Source: an uncultured Collinsella sp. (GTDB lineage Bacteria > Actinomycetota > Coriobacteriia > Coriobacteriales > Coriobacteriaceae). From it: a DNA stretch of 55,685 bases. Where the stretch lies: positions 1-55,685 of the forward strand of contig CABUPE010000015.1 in assembly GCA_902493515.1 (NCBI GenBank), read 5' to 3'. This document shows positions 15,304 to 23,632 of this stretch, one piece after another. The translations under genes and the position numbers were made by a program. Position 1 is the first letter of the stretch. The number at the start of each line of letters is the position of its first letter. A model generated the notes under the pieces. It searched no databases and had not been told where the DNA came from. It saw nothing but the letters and a program-made list of their open reading frames with translations.

Positions 15304-15318
15304 TCAGGAGAGTTACCT

Positions 15319-15900
15319 ATGAACTACGCGAACATTAAGTATTTCGACATCGCTGATGGAGAAGGCGTTCGTACTTCTCTGTTTGTGAGCGGGTGCCGTC
15401 GTGGGTGCAAGAATTGTTTTAACTCTGTCGCGTGGGACTTTGCCGCTGGCGAGCCGTTCGATAGCGCCGTCGAGGACAAAATTATCGAGAGTCTCGATCA
15501 TCCCTTTATCGATGGTCTGACGATTTTGGGCGGCGAGCCTATGGAACCTGAGAATCAAGCGGGGCTTGTCGACTTTATCGAACGCGTGCGTGCGGCCTAT
15601 CCATCGGGGTCGGGCAAGACCATTTGGTGCTTTACCGGCGATGTGCTCGAGGAGCTTATGCCGGGCGGTTGCCACCATACCGAGGTCACGGACCGTATCC
15701 TTACCTGCCTCGATATGTTGGTGGACGGTCCGTTCGTTCAGGATTTGTACGATATCTCGTTGCGCTTCAGAGGCTCGAGCAATCAGCGCGTGATCGATAT
15801 GAACGCTACGCGCGCCCGTGCTGAGCGCGAGGGCGTTGCGCTTTGTGATGCGGTTGAACTTTGGCGTGATGATCCGGTCTATTCGACCCATACTATGTAG
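15319..15900 (+). CDS. nrdG: anaerobic ribonucleotide reductase activating protein (radical SAM)
   Basis: 193 residues. The radical-SAM cluster motif is CRRGCKNC (Cys26, Cys30, Cys33), followed by GLTILGGEPM, the usual GGE SAM-binding motif. It uses SAM and a 4Fe-4S cluster to place the glycyl radical on NrdD. ATG 15319 is chosen because AGGAGA lies directly upstream; the longer frame back to 15163 would run through palindrome E2. The order nrdD then nrdG is usual, but the two palindromes in between are not. Confidence 0.95.
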   Translation: MNYANIKYFDIADGEGVRTSLFVSGCRRGCKNCFNSVAWDFAAGEPFDSAVEDKIIESLDHPFIDGLTILGGEPMEPENQAGLVDFIERVRAAYPSGSGKTIWCFTGDVLEELMPGGCHHTEVTDRILTCLDMLVDGPFVQDLYDISLRFRGSSNQRVIDMNATRARAEREGVALCDAVELWRDDPVYSTHTM

Positions 15901-15966
15901 CTTGTGGCCGATGCCGGAGGGCGTGGTACCATAGCGCGAACGCAAAATCGGAAAAGTGAGGCCCAG

Positions 15967-16524
15967 ATGGTCGATCAGGAAAAAGTCGAGGCCGCCATTA
16001 AGCTGTTGCTTGAGGGCATAGGCGAGGACCCAACTCGTGAGGGCCTGCTGGAGACCCCGGCGCGCGTTGCCCGTATGTATGGTGAGATCGCCGGCGGTAT
16101 GGACCAGAGTGCCGAGGAGCACCTGTCCAAAACTTTTGCCGTCGCCTCGAACGACTTGGTTATCGAGCGCGACATCACGTTTTACTCGCTGTGCGAGCAC
16201 CATCTGCTGCCGTTTTATGGCAAGGCTGCGATCGGCTATATCCCTAACGGTCGCGTGGCGGGTCTGTCTAAGCTCGCTCGCACGGTTGAAGTCTATGCCC
16301 GCCGTCTTCAGCTGCAGGAGCAACTGTGCGCACAGGTTGCCGATGCCCTCATGGATTATCTCGCTCCCCAGGGAGCGATTGTGTTGATGGAGGCCGAGCA
16401 TATGTGCATGACGATGCGTGGCGTGCAAAAGCCCGGCACCAAGACCGTGACGCTTGCTCGCCGCGGCGTCTTTGAGACCGATCCCGCGCTCGAGGAGCGT
16501 TTCTTTAGGATGCTGGGCCGCTAA
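15967..16524 (+). CDS. folE: GTP cyclohydrolase I
   Basis: 185 residues. The family core is complete: ITFYSLCEHHLLPFYGKAAIGY with zinc ligands Cys and His, GLSKLARTVEVYARR, and EAEHMCMTMRGVQKPG with the third ligand Cys. It converts GTP to dihydroneopterin triphosphate, the first step of folate synthesis. ATG 15967 sits behind GTGAGG; a longer frame from 15904 adds a low-complexity tail with no site. It heads a short pterin unit with the HD protein and folB. Confidence 0.95.
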   Translation: MVDQEKVEAAIKLLLEGIGEDPTREGLLETPARVARMYGEIAGGMDQSAEEHLSKTFAVASNDLVIERDITFYSLCEHHLLPFYGKAAIGYIPNGRVAGLSKLARTVEVYARRLQLQEQLCAQVADALMDYLAPQGAIVLMEAEHMCMTMRGVQKPGTKTVTLARRGVFETDPALEERFFRMLGR

Positions 16525-16526
16525 CC

Positions 16527-17108
16527 ATGAGAGTCGTTAACGACTTTGCATCGAATACTGACGAGGGAACGCCGCGTCGCGGTTTTATGGCTTCGGGCCT
16601 GGCGCCTTTTGGCGTCATGCCTCGTATCGATTACATCTGTGCCAACGGCCTGTTCCGGCGGCACCTGGGCAACATCGTACAGTTGGAATCGGGGCGCATC
16701 TTCTGCCGCCACGGTATTGATCATCTGCTCGATGTCGCTCGCATTATGTGGATCAAGAATCTCGAGGAGCAGCTCGAATTTGACCGCGAGGTCATCTACA
16801 CCACGGCACTTCTTCACGATATCGGCAAAGATGAACAGTATGAATCGGGTATATCCCATGATGTTGCAAGCGAACGCGTCGCTGATGCGATTCTCGGCGG
16901 CATGCCCGATGACGTGGCGTTTGAGCCGGCCGATGCCGCAGCCATTAAGACGGCCATTCTGGGCCATCGAAAGCTGCGCGTGAACAGCCAACCGCTTGAG
17001 CGTCTGCTCTATGCAGCCGACAAAGCGTCGCGTGCCTGCTTTGCATGCCCCGCGCGCAACGCTTGCAACTGGAGCGATGATAAAAAGAACCTGTCGATTC
17101 GCGTGTAG
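16527..17108 (+). CDS. HD-domain phosphohydrolase
   Basis: 193 residues. The HD motif is present: H near residue 63 (CRHGIDHLLDV), LLHDIGKD, and AAIKTAILGHRK with a further His, followed by DKASR. The C-terminus has CFACPARNAC, a four-Cys-like cluster of unknown role. HD proteins hydrolyse phosphate esters. Its position between folE (2 bases) and folB suggests it may act in pterin metabolism, for example dephosphorylating dihydroneopterin phosphate, a step whose enzyme varies among bacteria. That assignment is inference. Confidence 0.8.
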   Translation: MRVVNDFASNTDEGTPRRGFMASGLAPFGVMPRIDYICANGLFRRHLGNIVQLESGRIFCRHGIDHLLDVARIMWIKNLEEQLEFDREVIYTTALLHDIGKDEQYESGISHDVASERVADAILGGMPDDVAFEPADAAAIKTAILGHRKLRVNSQPLERLLYAADKASRACFACPARNACNWSDDKKNLSIRV

Positions 17109-17151
17109 TTAGTTTGCGCGGTCGGGGTTCTAAACGAAGGAGACGATCGCG

Positions 17152-17637
17152 TTGAGTAACAAGAAGCTGCCCGAGAATGCAACCAAGACTGAAGGTGCTG
17201 AGCTCGCCCGCCGTGGAAGGGACGAAATAGCCACCGCAACGGCGGTGCCTCACGTGAGCTATGACGATCTGCGCCATGCCGACCGCATTGTCATTGACGG
17301 CCTTGAGGTTTTTGCCAACCATGGCGTGTATCCCGAGGAGAATGCGCTGGGTCAGAAGTTCATCGTTTCTCTGGTGCTCTATGCCGACCTGCGCGCGGCG
17401 GGGGAGCACGATAACCTGGATGCCTCGATTGACTACGGCTCGGTGTGCCACGATGTCGATGGCTATCTGCGCGAGCATACGTTTAAGCTCATCGAGGCGG
17501 CAGCCGAGGGGACAGCCCAGATGCTGCTGCGCCGTTATCCCTCGCTGCTTGGTGTGCGCATAAAGCTCGATAAGCCGTGGGCTCCTGTTGGCCTGCCTCT
17601 GGCAAGCTGCGGCGTCGAGATCGAGCGCGTGCGCTAA
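17152..17637 (+). CDS. folB: dihydroneopterin aldolase, with N-terminal extension
   Basis: 161 residues against about 120 for typical FolB. Residues from about 42 (DRIVIDGLEVFANHGVYPEENALGQKFIVSLVL) and DYGSVCHDVDGYL...FKLIEAAAEGTAQMLL are characteristic, with Glu and Lys (IKLDKPWAP) active-site positions present. The first 40 residues are hydrophilic and not part of the fold. The start is TTG 17152 behind AAGGAG (spacing 9); a later start would remove the extension. It converts dihydroneopterin to 6-hydroxymethyl-dihydropterin. No folP or folK is seen in the window. Confidence 0.9.
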   Translation: MSNKKLPENATKTEGAELARRGRDEIATATAVPHVSYDDLRHADRIVIDGLEVFANHGVYPEENALGQKFIVSLVLYADLRAAGEHDNLDASIDYGSVCHDVDGYLREHTFKLIEAAAEGTAQMLLRRYPSLLGVRIKLDKPWAPVGLPLASCGVEIERVR

Positions 17638-17643
17638 CCGGTT

Positions 17644-18420
17644 CTAATACGACTCTATGGGTGGCTGCTTGAGACGCTGCGACAGCGCTCTATTGTTGGG
17701 GCAGTACGTGTCGAGCAGGGTGTGAAACCGATGATTGTGGCTTGGCTCGAGCAAGTGGACGAGCTCGTGGGCGACAACCATGTCGAGGCATTCGACGGGG
17801 TAAGCGGCAAGTTCTCGTGCGATGCGAACGGCACCGGATTTGGGCGTGCATGAGCCCCAACGCGTTTTCATGCTACGTACGGAAACGCGGGCCACGGTGA
17901 CGCCCATTGCGATCTCGTACGCGTGCACCATATCGCGCAGCGCCGTGGTGACCTCGGATGCATAGAGCTGGTCGATGCGGGTCTGGAGCTCATCGGACGT
18001 CAGGCCGTCGAGGATTGCGCGCCGCTCGGCTTGTGGGCGTTCGTCCGATTTGTCGGCACCCATAAAACTTGCGAAGGTGGCCTGCTTGGGCCGCGGTGCG
18101 GGTGATGCAAAGTTGTGGTCGAGCGCATCTTGTACCGTTATGGGCTTGCCCCAAAGTGCAATGATGGACGAGGGGCTGAGCGGCTCTCGCGCCGTTGCCT
18201 GACGTTGCTCGCGCTGGGCAAGTCGGCTGATAATCCAGGCGCTGTTGCGCTTCACAAACGCTTCGATACGCTCGCGGCTGGCGTCGAGCGGTGCGCTGGC
18301 GTGGACCTCACCGCTCGATGTGACGCGTAGGTTGAAGTTTTTGACGAGCTTTTTGGTAACGACGACGGGGATGGGCGTCCCATCCGGTCGGGATACGGAA
18401 ATCGTAAACTGCTGCGTCAA
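17644..18420 (-). CDS. YgjP/DUF45-type zinc metallopeptidase
   Basis: 258 residues from TTG 18420, chosen for the AAGGA 6 bases upstream. The C-terminus carries VVAHELVHLLEPSHNHRF, the HExxH zinc motif of the YgjP/WLM-like family, and MKTRWGSCTPKSGAVRI, a family signature (RWGSC). Proteins of this family are often encoded near restriction or housekeeping genes and their substrates are largely unknown. It is convergent with folB, 6 bases apart end to end, with no clear terminator between them. Confidence 0.88.
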   Translation of the reverse strand: MTQQFTISVSRPDGTPIPVVVTKKLVKNFNLRVTSSGEVHASAPLDASRERIEAFVKRNSAWIISRLAQREQRQATAREPLSPSSIIALWGKPITVQDALDHNFASPAPRPKQATFASFMGADKSDERPQAERRAILDGLTSDELQTRIDQLYASEVTTALRDMVHAYEIAMGVTVARVSVRSMKTRWGSCTPKSGAVRIARELAAYPVECLDMVVAHELVHLLEPSHNHRFHTLLDTYCPNNRALSQRLKQPPIESY

Positions 18421-18442
18421 AAGTGATCCTTCAGATTGGGGA

Positions 18443-18478
18443 CGGGCCGGCATGTCGACCGTTCGGCATGCCGGCCCG
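18443..18478. repeat. intergenic palindrome between two minus-strand genes
   Basis: Perfect 12-bp arms CGGGCCGGCATG/CATGCCGGCCCG with a 12-base loop. There is no T-run on either strand, so it is more likely an mRNA-stability or repeat element than a terminator. Confidence 0.6.
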
Positions 18479-18494
18479 CTCAAGGGGTGTGAAA

Positions 18495-19508
18495 TTAATA
18501 ACGCTCAAAGAAGGCAAGCGCGTTGTCGCTGCAGAGCTTTTGCATCACGGTCTTGCCAAAATGCTTGGAGAGCATGTTCTGGAACTCGGGCATCTTGCTG
18601 GCATCGGAGAGGAAAGCGGGCACCGTGGCACCGTCCCAGTCGCCGCCGAGCGCGATGACGTTCTCGCCGCCCAGGTCGAGCCAGTGCTCGATATGTGCCG
18701 CCAGCTGGTCGAAGGTGACGTCTGCGGCGGTCTTGTCGGTTGCGTCGTTGGAAAGGAACTCGCTGCAGTAGTTGAGGCCGACGATACCGCCCATGTCGCG
18801 AATGGTGCGGAACTGGTCGTCGGTAAGGTTGCGTTTGACGCCGCAAACCGCACGGGAGTTGGAGTGGCTGGCGACGAAGGGACGCGTGGCACGGGCGGCG
18901 ACCTCGTCAAAGCACTCATCGTTGAGGTGGGAGACGTCGAGTACCATGCCGGCGTGCTCCATCTGCGTAAGTGCCTCGATGCCGGCGGCGGTGAGGCCGG
19001 CGTGGGTGTCGTGGCCGCTCGCGAGCGGTCCCTGCGCATTCCAGCTGAGCGATGACATGAGTACGCCCAAGCTCTTGAGCACCTCGATCAGCGCGGGGTC
19101 CTCGGCAAAGAACGTGGCGTTTTCGATGGTGTGGATGCAGGCGACCTTGCCGTCTTTGAGCGCGGGGCGAATGTCTGCGGCGCTGCGCACGTTGACCATG
19201 CGGTCGTGGTTGAGCATTGCCTGGCCGCTCATATGCGCCATGATCTGCGCCTGGAAGCGCGCGGCGTGGGCGGTGGGAATCTCGTCGGGGACAAACGTGG
19301 CGAAGCACTGTGCCCATGGCGTGTTGCCGATCTTTGCGAGCGAGATGGCGCAGGCGTTGCCCTCGATGAGGTCGAAATCTTGCGGATGCGTTTCGTCGCC
19401 GGGGAAATAACCGTCGGTGCCGGCGGTAAAGCGCAGGTCGAGATCGAGCGTGGCCCAGCCGATGCGGTCGGCGGTGTCGCAGTGTAGGTCAAATACGGGA
19501 TATGCCAT
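18495..19508 (-). CDS. membrane dipeptidase-like (peptidase M19) protein
   Basis: 337 residues from ATG 19508 with GGAGG just upstream. M19 zinc ligands are visible: FDLHCDTAD (HxD), CIHTIENA (bridging Glu), DVSHLND (His), and VASHSNSRAVCGVKRNLTD. GGDWDG near the C-terminus also fits. The family hydrolyses dipeptides, including D-amino-acid dipeptides. No signal peptide is seen, so it is probably cytoplasmic in spite of the family name. Confidence 0.93.
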   Translation of the reverse strand: MAYPVFDLHCDTADRIGWATLDLDLRFTAGTDGYFPGDETHPQDFDLIEGNACAISLAKIGNTPWAQCFATFVPDEIPTAHAARFQAQIMAHMSGQAMLNHDRMVNVRSAADIRPALKDGKVACIHTIENATFFAEDPALIEVLKSLGVLMSSLSWNAQGPLASGHDTHAGLTAAGIEALTQMEHAGMVLDVSHLNDECFDEVAARATRPFVASHSNSRAVCGVKRNLTDDQFRTIRDMGGIVGLNYCSEFLSNDATDKTAADVTFDQLAAHIEHWLDLGGENVIALGGDWDGATVPAFLSDASKMPEFQNMLSKHFGKTVMQKLCSDNALAFFERY

Positions 19509-19628
19509 GGTTCCTCCGGTTGCAGCGTTTCTTTGCAAACTGTCATTGAATTGTATGACTAGGGTATAGTTAGCGCCATATGTTCACGGCGGCCCGCGTT
19601 GTGCGCCGCCCTTATCACGGAGGTTGCC

Positions 19629-20057
19629 ATGTCCAACCAGGGCAAGAAGGTCAAGACCCATTATCGCGGCACGCTCGATGACGGCACGCAGTTCGATAGC
19701 TCCTACGATCGCGGCGAGCCGCTGGAGTTCACCTGCGGCGCCGGTCAGATGATCAAGGGCTTCGACGCCGCTGTTGTCGACATGCAGGTGGGCGAGAAGA
19801 AGACCGTGCACATTCCTGCTGCCGATGCCTACGGCGAGCACAATCCCGAGATGGTCCTGACCTTCCCGGCCGAGCAGGTTCCCAACATCGAGCAGATTGA
19901 GAAGGGCATGAAGCTCTTCCTGTCCACGCCGAGCGGCATGCCTGTCCCCGCCGTCGTCATTGACGTGACGCCCGAGGCCGTGACGCTCGATGCCAACCAC
20001 GAGCTTGCCGGCAAGGACCTCAACTTTGATATCGAGCTCGTCGAGGTCGAGGGCTAG
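19629..20057 (+). CDS. FKBP-type peptidyl-prolyl isomerase, SlyD-like
   Basis: 142 residues from ATG 19629 behind GGAGG. The FKBP core with an inserted-in-flap (IF) domain is evident: KVKTHYRGTLDDGTQFDSS, then GAGQMIKGFDAAVVDMQVGEKK, then PAADAYGEHNPEMVLTF. This is the SlyD arrangement. The metal-binding His/Cys-rich tail of Enterobacterial SlyD is missing (it ends LVEVEG). The next gene, 3 bases on, encodes a UreE-like protein. SlyD and UreE are both linked to nickel handling elsewhere, so the pairing may be functional. Confidence 0.92.
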   Translation: MSNQGKKVKTHYRGTLDDGTQFDSSYDRGEPLEFTCGAGQMIKGFDAAVVDMQVGEKKTVHIPAADAYGEHNPEMVLTFPAEQVPNIEQIEKGMKLFLSTPSGMPVPAVVIDVTPEAVTLDANHELAGKDLNFDIELVEVEG

Positions 20058-20060
20058 AGC

Positions 20061-20639
20061 ATGCCTGAACGCTTGGTTTCAACGACATGTTTGGGAAATC
20101 TCAACGATCCGTCCTATGAACTTCTGCTTCGCCGGAAGTTGGGCGGCGTCTTTGAAGTTGACGAGCTACTGCTCGATTGGGACCAGGCTGATGTATGCGC
20201 GTTTGTGGGCGTGACGGAGCTGGGGCGCACGGTCGATGTTCGGCTGGATGCTGCCGACGGCGGTCGTCTTGCCGATGGCGACGTGCTCGCCATTGACCGT
20301 TCGGGCGTGGTGCCCGTGGCGGTTGTCGTGCGCCTGCGCAGCGCCGAGGTTTATTTGGTCGAGGTCGACCGCATGGATCCGATTGCGCTCGCGCATGCGT
20401 GCTGGGAGATCGGCAACATGCATGCGCCGCTCTTCCGAGGCGACTCGGACGAGCATACCGTGCGCATGTATACGCCGGTGCAGCCTGTTTTGGGCCGCAT
20501 GCTCCGGGGTGTCGAGGGTGTTCGGCTCTCGGTGGTCACAAGCGAGCTCGATGCGGACCGGCGCTTTGCGTCGAGTGCGGCGGAGGTCGTCGTGAGCATG
20601 GCTCCCGACTTTACCATCGTAAAAAAGACGCGCGGCTAA
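20061..20639 (+). CDS. UreE-like protein without urease genes
   Basis: 192 residues. The segment LADGDVLAIDRSG...AEVYLVEVDRMDPIALAHACWEIGNMHAPLF matches the UreE hinge and C-terminal domain (compare GNRHVP in UreE). The histidine that binds nickel at the dimer interface (DHVL in UreE) is replaced: the matching place reads QPVL. No His-rich tail is present. UreE delivers nickel to urease, but no urease or nickel-enzyme gene lies in the window. It may serve another metalloenzyme or be a divergent binding protein. It is translationally close to the SlyD-like gene (3-base gap). Confidence 0.75.
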   Translation: MPERLVSTTCLGNLNDPSYELLLRRKLGGVFEVDELLLDWDQADVCAFVGVTELGRTVDVRLDAADGGRLADGDVLAIDRSGVVPVAVVVRLRSAEVYLVEVDRMDPIALAHACWEIGNMHAPLFRGDSDEHTVRMYTPVQPVLGRMLRGVEGVRLSVVTSELDADRRFASSAAEVVVSMAPDFTIVKKTRG

Positions 20640-20652
20640 GCGCGCGTATGCG

Positions 20653-20693
20653 CAAGACGGGCTTTGAGGGATTGCCATTCAAAGTCCGTCTTG
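20653..20693. repeat. intergenic hairpin upstream of a HAD gene
   Basis: 15-bp arms with one G-T pair (20653-20667 with 20679-20693). There is no T-run; the HAD gene's site GGGGGAAG follows. A second hairpin (CGCGCGGCTAAGCGCGCG, 20630-20647) overlaps the end of the preceding gene. Confidence 0.55.
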
Positions 20694-20722
20694 CTGTTGA
20701 TGAGAGGCTTTGGGGGAAGCAT

Positions 20723-21520
20723 ATGGGTCTTGAGGGAATCAAGCTGATTGCATGCGATTTGGACGGCACGTTGCTGCATCCGGGGGAGCGCGAGCCGCGT
20801 TCCGAGGCCTTTGAGCTTATCGATGAGCTGCATCGTCGCGGTATCGTGTTTATGCCGGCGAGTGGCCGTCAATATGCGAGCTTGCGCTACCTGTTTGCCC
20901 CGGTGGCCGATGAGCTCGCCTATGTATGCGAAAACGGAGCCCTGGTGATGAGTGAGGAGCGTGCCGTTGTCAAGCGTTCCATGGAGCGTAGCCTTGCTAT
21001 GGATATCGCGAATGCCGTGGTTGCGTATCCCCATGCCGACGTGACCCTTTCGTGTGAGGGGCACCTCTACACCATGAGCGGCAATGATGCGTTCGTCGAC
21101 CATTTGCGCTATGAGGTCCACTGCGATGTGGCGGTGGTCGACCGTCCCGAGGACATCGACGAGGACGTCATTAAGATTGCCTTCCAGACGCCCGAGGTGG
21201 ATCAGCCGGCCGCGCTGGAGCATTTTGAGCGCCTCTTTGGCGACCGTGTCGACGTGATGACGTCGGGAACCGAATGGACGGACTTTATCGGTTTCGGTTC
21301 GGGCAAGGGCTCCGCGCTTGCCGATTACGGTCGTGCCCTGGGTATTTCGCCCGATGAGATGATGGCGTTTGGCGACAATGAGAACGATCGCGACATGCTC
21401 AACGTCGTGGGCCATCCCTATCTGATGGAGAGCTGCAACCCCTCTATGCGTGGCATTAACGACCGCGTCCGCTACGTGCGCACGGTCGAAGAAGAACTGC
21501 GCCGCCTGCTCGCCGAGTAG
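20723..21520 (+). CDS. Cof-type HAD-IIB phosphatase
   Basis: 265 residues from ATG 20723. Motif I is ACDLDGTLL, motif II PASGRQ, motif III GKGSALADYG (Lys) and motif IV FGDNENDRDML, with an alpha/beta cap between. These enzymes dephosphorylate sugar phosphates, FMN or similar small metabolites; the cap is too variable to predict which. A longer upstream frame from 20399 is an overlap with the UreE-like gene and is not used. Confidence 0.92.
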   Translation: MGLEGIKLIACDLDGTLLHPGEREPRSEAFELIDELHRRGIVFMPASGRQYASLRYLFAPVADELAYVCENGALVMSEERAVVKRSMERSLAMDIANAVVAYPHADVTLSCEGHLYTMSGNDAFVDHLRYEVHCDVAVVDRPEDIDEDVIKIAFQTPEVDQPAALEHFERLFGDRVDVMTSGTEWTDFIGFGSGKGSALADYGRALGISPDEMMAFGDNENDRDMLNVVGHPYLMESCNPSMRGINDRVRYVRTVEEELRRLLAE

Positions 21521-21597
21521 GTTTTCGGGACATGCCTAGAAATGTGCTGTTTGCTGTAGCGGATGGGCAAGTAGATTTGCGGGCATGCCACTAAGGG

Positions 21598-21978
21598 CTA
21601 CCGGCAGTCGGGGCAGAGACCCTCGAAGATGGTGTAGTGCGACGTGACGTGCCAGCCGATTTGCTCGGACGCCTTGGCGTCGAGCTGGGCATCGAAGGGG
21701 AGCGGTACGTCGATGACGCGGCTGCACGAGGTGCAGATGATATGCGCATGCGGCTCGATCGTGCGATCGAAGCGGCTGCCGCCCGGCGTCTTGATGGAGA
21801 GGATCTCGCCGGCGTCGGCCAAGAGATTGAGGTTGCGGTAGACCGTACCGCGGCTGATTTTGTCATCCTGCGCGCGCACGACGTTGTAGATTTCGTCGGC
21901 GGTGGGATGGTTATAGCTTTGGCGCACGGCGTCAAGAACCAGCTTTCGCTGCCTGGTATTCCTTCTTTGCACCGCCAT
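21598..21978 (-). CDS. Fur/PerR-family metalloregulator
   Basis: 126 residues, slightly short. The winged helix is clear (NTRQRKLVLDAVRQS.NHPTADEIYNVV... KISRGTVYRNLNLLADAG), followed by the dimerisation part with HAHIICTSCSRVID and a terminal CPDCR. CTSC and CPDC form the structural zinc site. The first regulatory-site residues resemble PerR/Fur, but the HHH cluster of iron-sensing Fur is not obvious. ATG 21978 follows a GAGGCGAGG tract. The regulated metal or peroxide cannot be told from sequence. Confidence 0.9.
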   Translation of the reverse strand: MAVQRRNTRQRKLVLDAVRQSYNHPTADEIYNVVRAQDDKISRGTVYRNLNLLADAGEILSIKTPGGSRFDRTIEPHAHIICTSCSRVIDVPLPFDAQLDAKASEQIGWHVTSHYTIFEGLCPDCR

Positions 21979-22039
21979 GCGCCTCGCCTCTTTTCTATCA
22001 ACGGTCGTAGGTAAATGATACCGTATTTAGCACACAATA

Positions 22040-22450
22040 CTAATAACGAGGTGTGAAACCGTCTTCATTGGCAAGTGGGGCTCGGGCCTGGGCATCTACG
22101 AGGCGAAAACGTGTTCCCATGCGCTCGTAGGAGGCATGAAGCGCCTCGAGATGAGATAGGACGTTTGCCGGAGCTCCCTGTATCTCCATCTCGACTGAGC
22201 CGTCTTCCATATTACGCACCCAGCCGGTGAGGGAGCGTACCTGCGCGAGGTTGGCGTTGGTAAAGCGAAAGCCAACGCCTTGGACTTGCCCCGCCCAGCG
22301 CAGGAAATAGCGCAGGGGAGTGTCTAGAGTGGCCTTGTCGCTTGCGAGCACAGTAAGTCTGCGGCGCAGCTCGAGCTCGACGTTTGATGGTTTTTGGGGT
22401 TCTCGACTGCCGCCGGTGACGCTGGAGAAGAACGTATCGAAGAGACCCAT
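22040..22450 (-). CDS. acylphosphatase with N-terminal extension
   Basis: 136 residues. The acylphosphatase core from about residue 50 holds GQVQGVGFRFTNANLA (catalytic Arg and Asn) and GWVRNMEDGSVEMEIQG. It hydrolyses acyl phosphates. The first 45 residues are an unrelated hydrophilic extension. ATG 22450 starts 2 bases after the stop of the oxidoreductase gene, and no strong ribosome site is seen, so translation is probably coupled. It is the last gene of a minus-strand pair. Confidence 0.9.
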   Translation of the reverse strand: MGLFDTFFSSVTGGSREPQKPSNVELELRRRLTVLASDKATLDTPLRYFLRWAGQVQGVGFRFTNANLAQVRSLTGWVRNMEDGSVEMEIQGAPANVLSHLEALHASYERMGTRFRLVDAQARAPLANEDGFTPRY

Positions 22451-22452
22451 CG

Positions 22453-23559
22453 CTATGCCTGCTTGCCTGCGTCGGCCGGGAAGATAATGCCGGCCTGCTG
22501 GCGCACGGCATCCATGATGCGCAGCGAGACGAGCGTGACATCGCGGTAGTGGCCAAGCTCGTGGCGTCCCGCCGGGGTCTCCCAAATCTCTTCCTTAACG
22601 TTATCGATGCCATCGATGGCGGTGATAAAGTCTGTGAGTTCGTATTCCATAGTGTTGCTCGATTTGGGCAGGTCGAGCACGCGGCCGTTCTCGCCCTGTT
22701 CGCGCGGTGCCTCGGTCGCTGAGCCGCGTACGACATCGCCGCGATAGTCGATGCGGACGTTGCGGGGCGTGGACAGATGGTCGATCTGGATAGTGCCACG
22801 CTCGCCTTCGATCTGCGAGGGCAGCAGGTCATTCGTAATTTTGGAGTGCGCGAGCTCGACGGAGATGCGGCCACCGCCGTAGCTGGCGAGGATGGAACCG
22901 CAGCCGTCGATGGGGCCGTGCGTGAGCTGTCGCGTGGTGGGATCGAGCAGGGTAGTCATGCTCGTAAGACCGGAGGGCATGCCAAAGATCTCGACCATGG
23001 GCTCGACGGTATAGACGCCAATGTCCATGAGGGAACCCGATGCCATATTGCAGTCGAAGATATTGGTGGCGCGTCCCGCGAGAATCTCGTTGTAGCGCGA
23101 GGAATACTTGCCAAAGCGCAATGAGGCGCGGCGGATGGGGGCGATCTCGCCCAGGGCGTCCTCGATGGCGTGGAAGGCGGGATCGTGGAGGGGACGCATG
23201 GCCTCGAGGGCCACGACACCTGCTGCCTCGGCAGCGCGGAAGACTTCCAGCGCCTGCGCTTCGGTGGCGCAGAAGGGTTTCTCGACGATGACGTGCTTGC
23301 CACCGGCGATGCAGGCAAGGGCCTGCTCGTAGTGGAGCGCATTGGGGCTGCCGATGTAGACGGCGTCGACGTCGTCGGCGGACGCAAGCTCGTCAAGTGC
23401 GGTGAAGTTACGCTCGCCGCCGTGTTCGGCGGTAAAGGCGGCGCCGCGCTCGGCATCGCGCGAGAGCGTGCCCACAAACGCGGCTTGGTCGTTGGCGTTG
23501 ACGACCTGGATAAAGTCGTCGGTAATCATGGATGTGCCGATGGTCGCGATGCGCAGCAT
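22453..23559 (-). CDS. Gfo/Idh/MocA-family oxidoreductase
   Basis: 368 residues from ATG 23559 (GGGGGACG upstream). An N-terminal Rossmann domain (MLRIATIGTSMITDDFI) is followed by the family signature HVIVEKPF, where the Lys is catalytic, and a C-terminal alpha/beta domain. The enzymes act on sugars or inositols using NAD(P). The substrate is unknown. It is cotranscribed with acylphosphatase. A second, unrelated member lies at 30967. Confidence 0.9.
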   Translation of the reverse strand: MLRIATIGTSMITDDFIQVVNANDQAAFVGTLSRDAERGAAFTAEHGGERNFTALDELASADDVDAVYIGSPNALHYEQALACIAGGKHVIVEKPFCATEAQALEVFRAAEAAGVVALEAMRPLHDPAFHAIEDALGEIAPIRRASLRFGKYSSRYNEILAGRATNIFDCNMASGSLMDIGVYTVEPMVEIFGMPSGLTSMTTLLDPTTRQLTHGPIDGCGSILASYGGGRISVELAHSKITNDLLPSQIEGERGTIQIDHLSTPRNVRIDYRGDVVRGSATEAPREQGENGRVLDLPKSSNTMEYELTDFITAIDGIDNVKEEIWETPAGRHELGHYRDVTLVSLRIMDAVRQQAGIIFPADAGKQA

Positions 23560-23632
23560 ACGTCCCCCTTGCGTTGTTTGGTCTACAGGATGAGTGTAGC
23601 GCGTGGGGATATAAAGCTGCGCGAAAACGCTA

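Noticed and set aside
20061..20639. Functional urease accessory cluster
   Set aside because: No ureABC, ureF, ureG or ureD in the window, and the key nickel-binding His is replaced.
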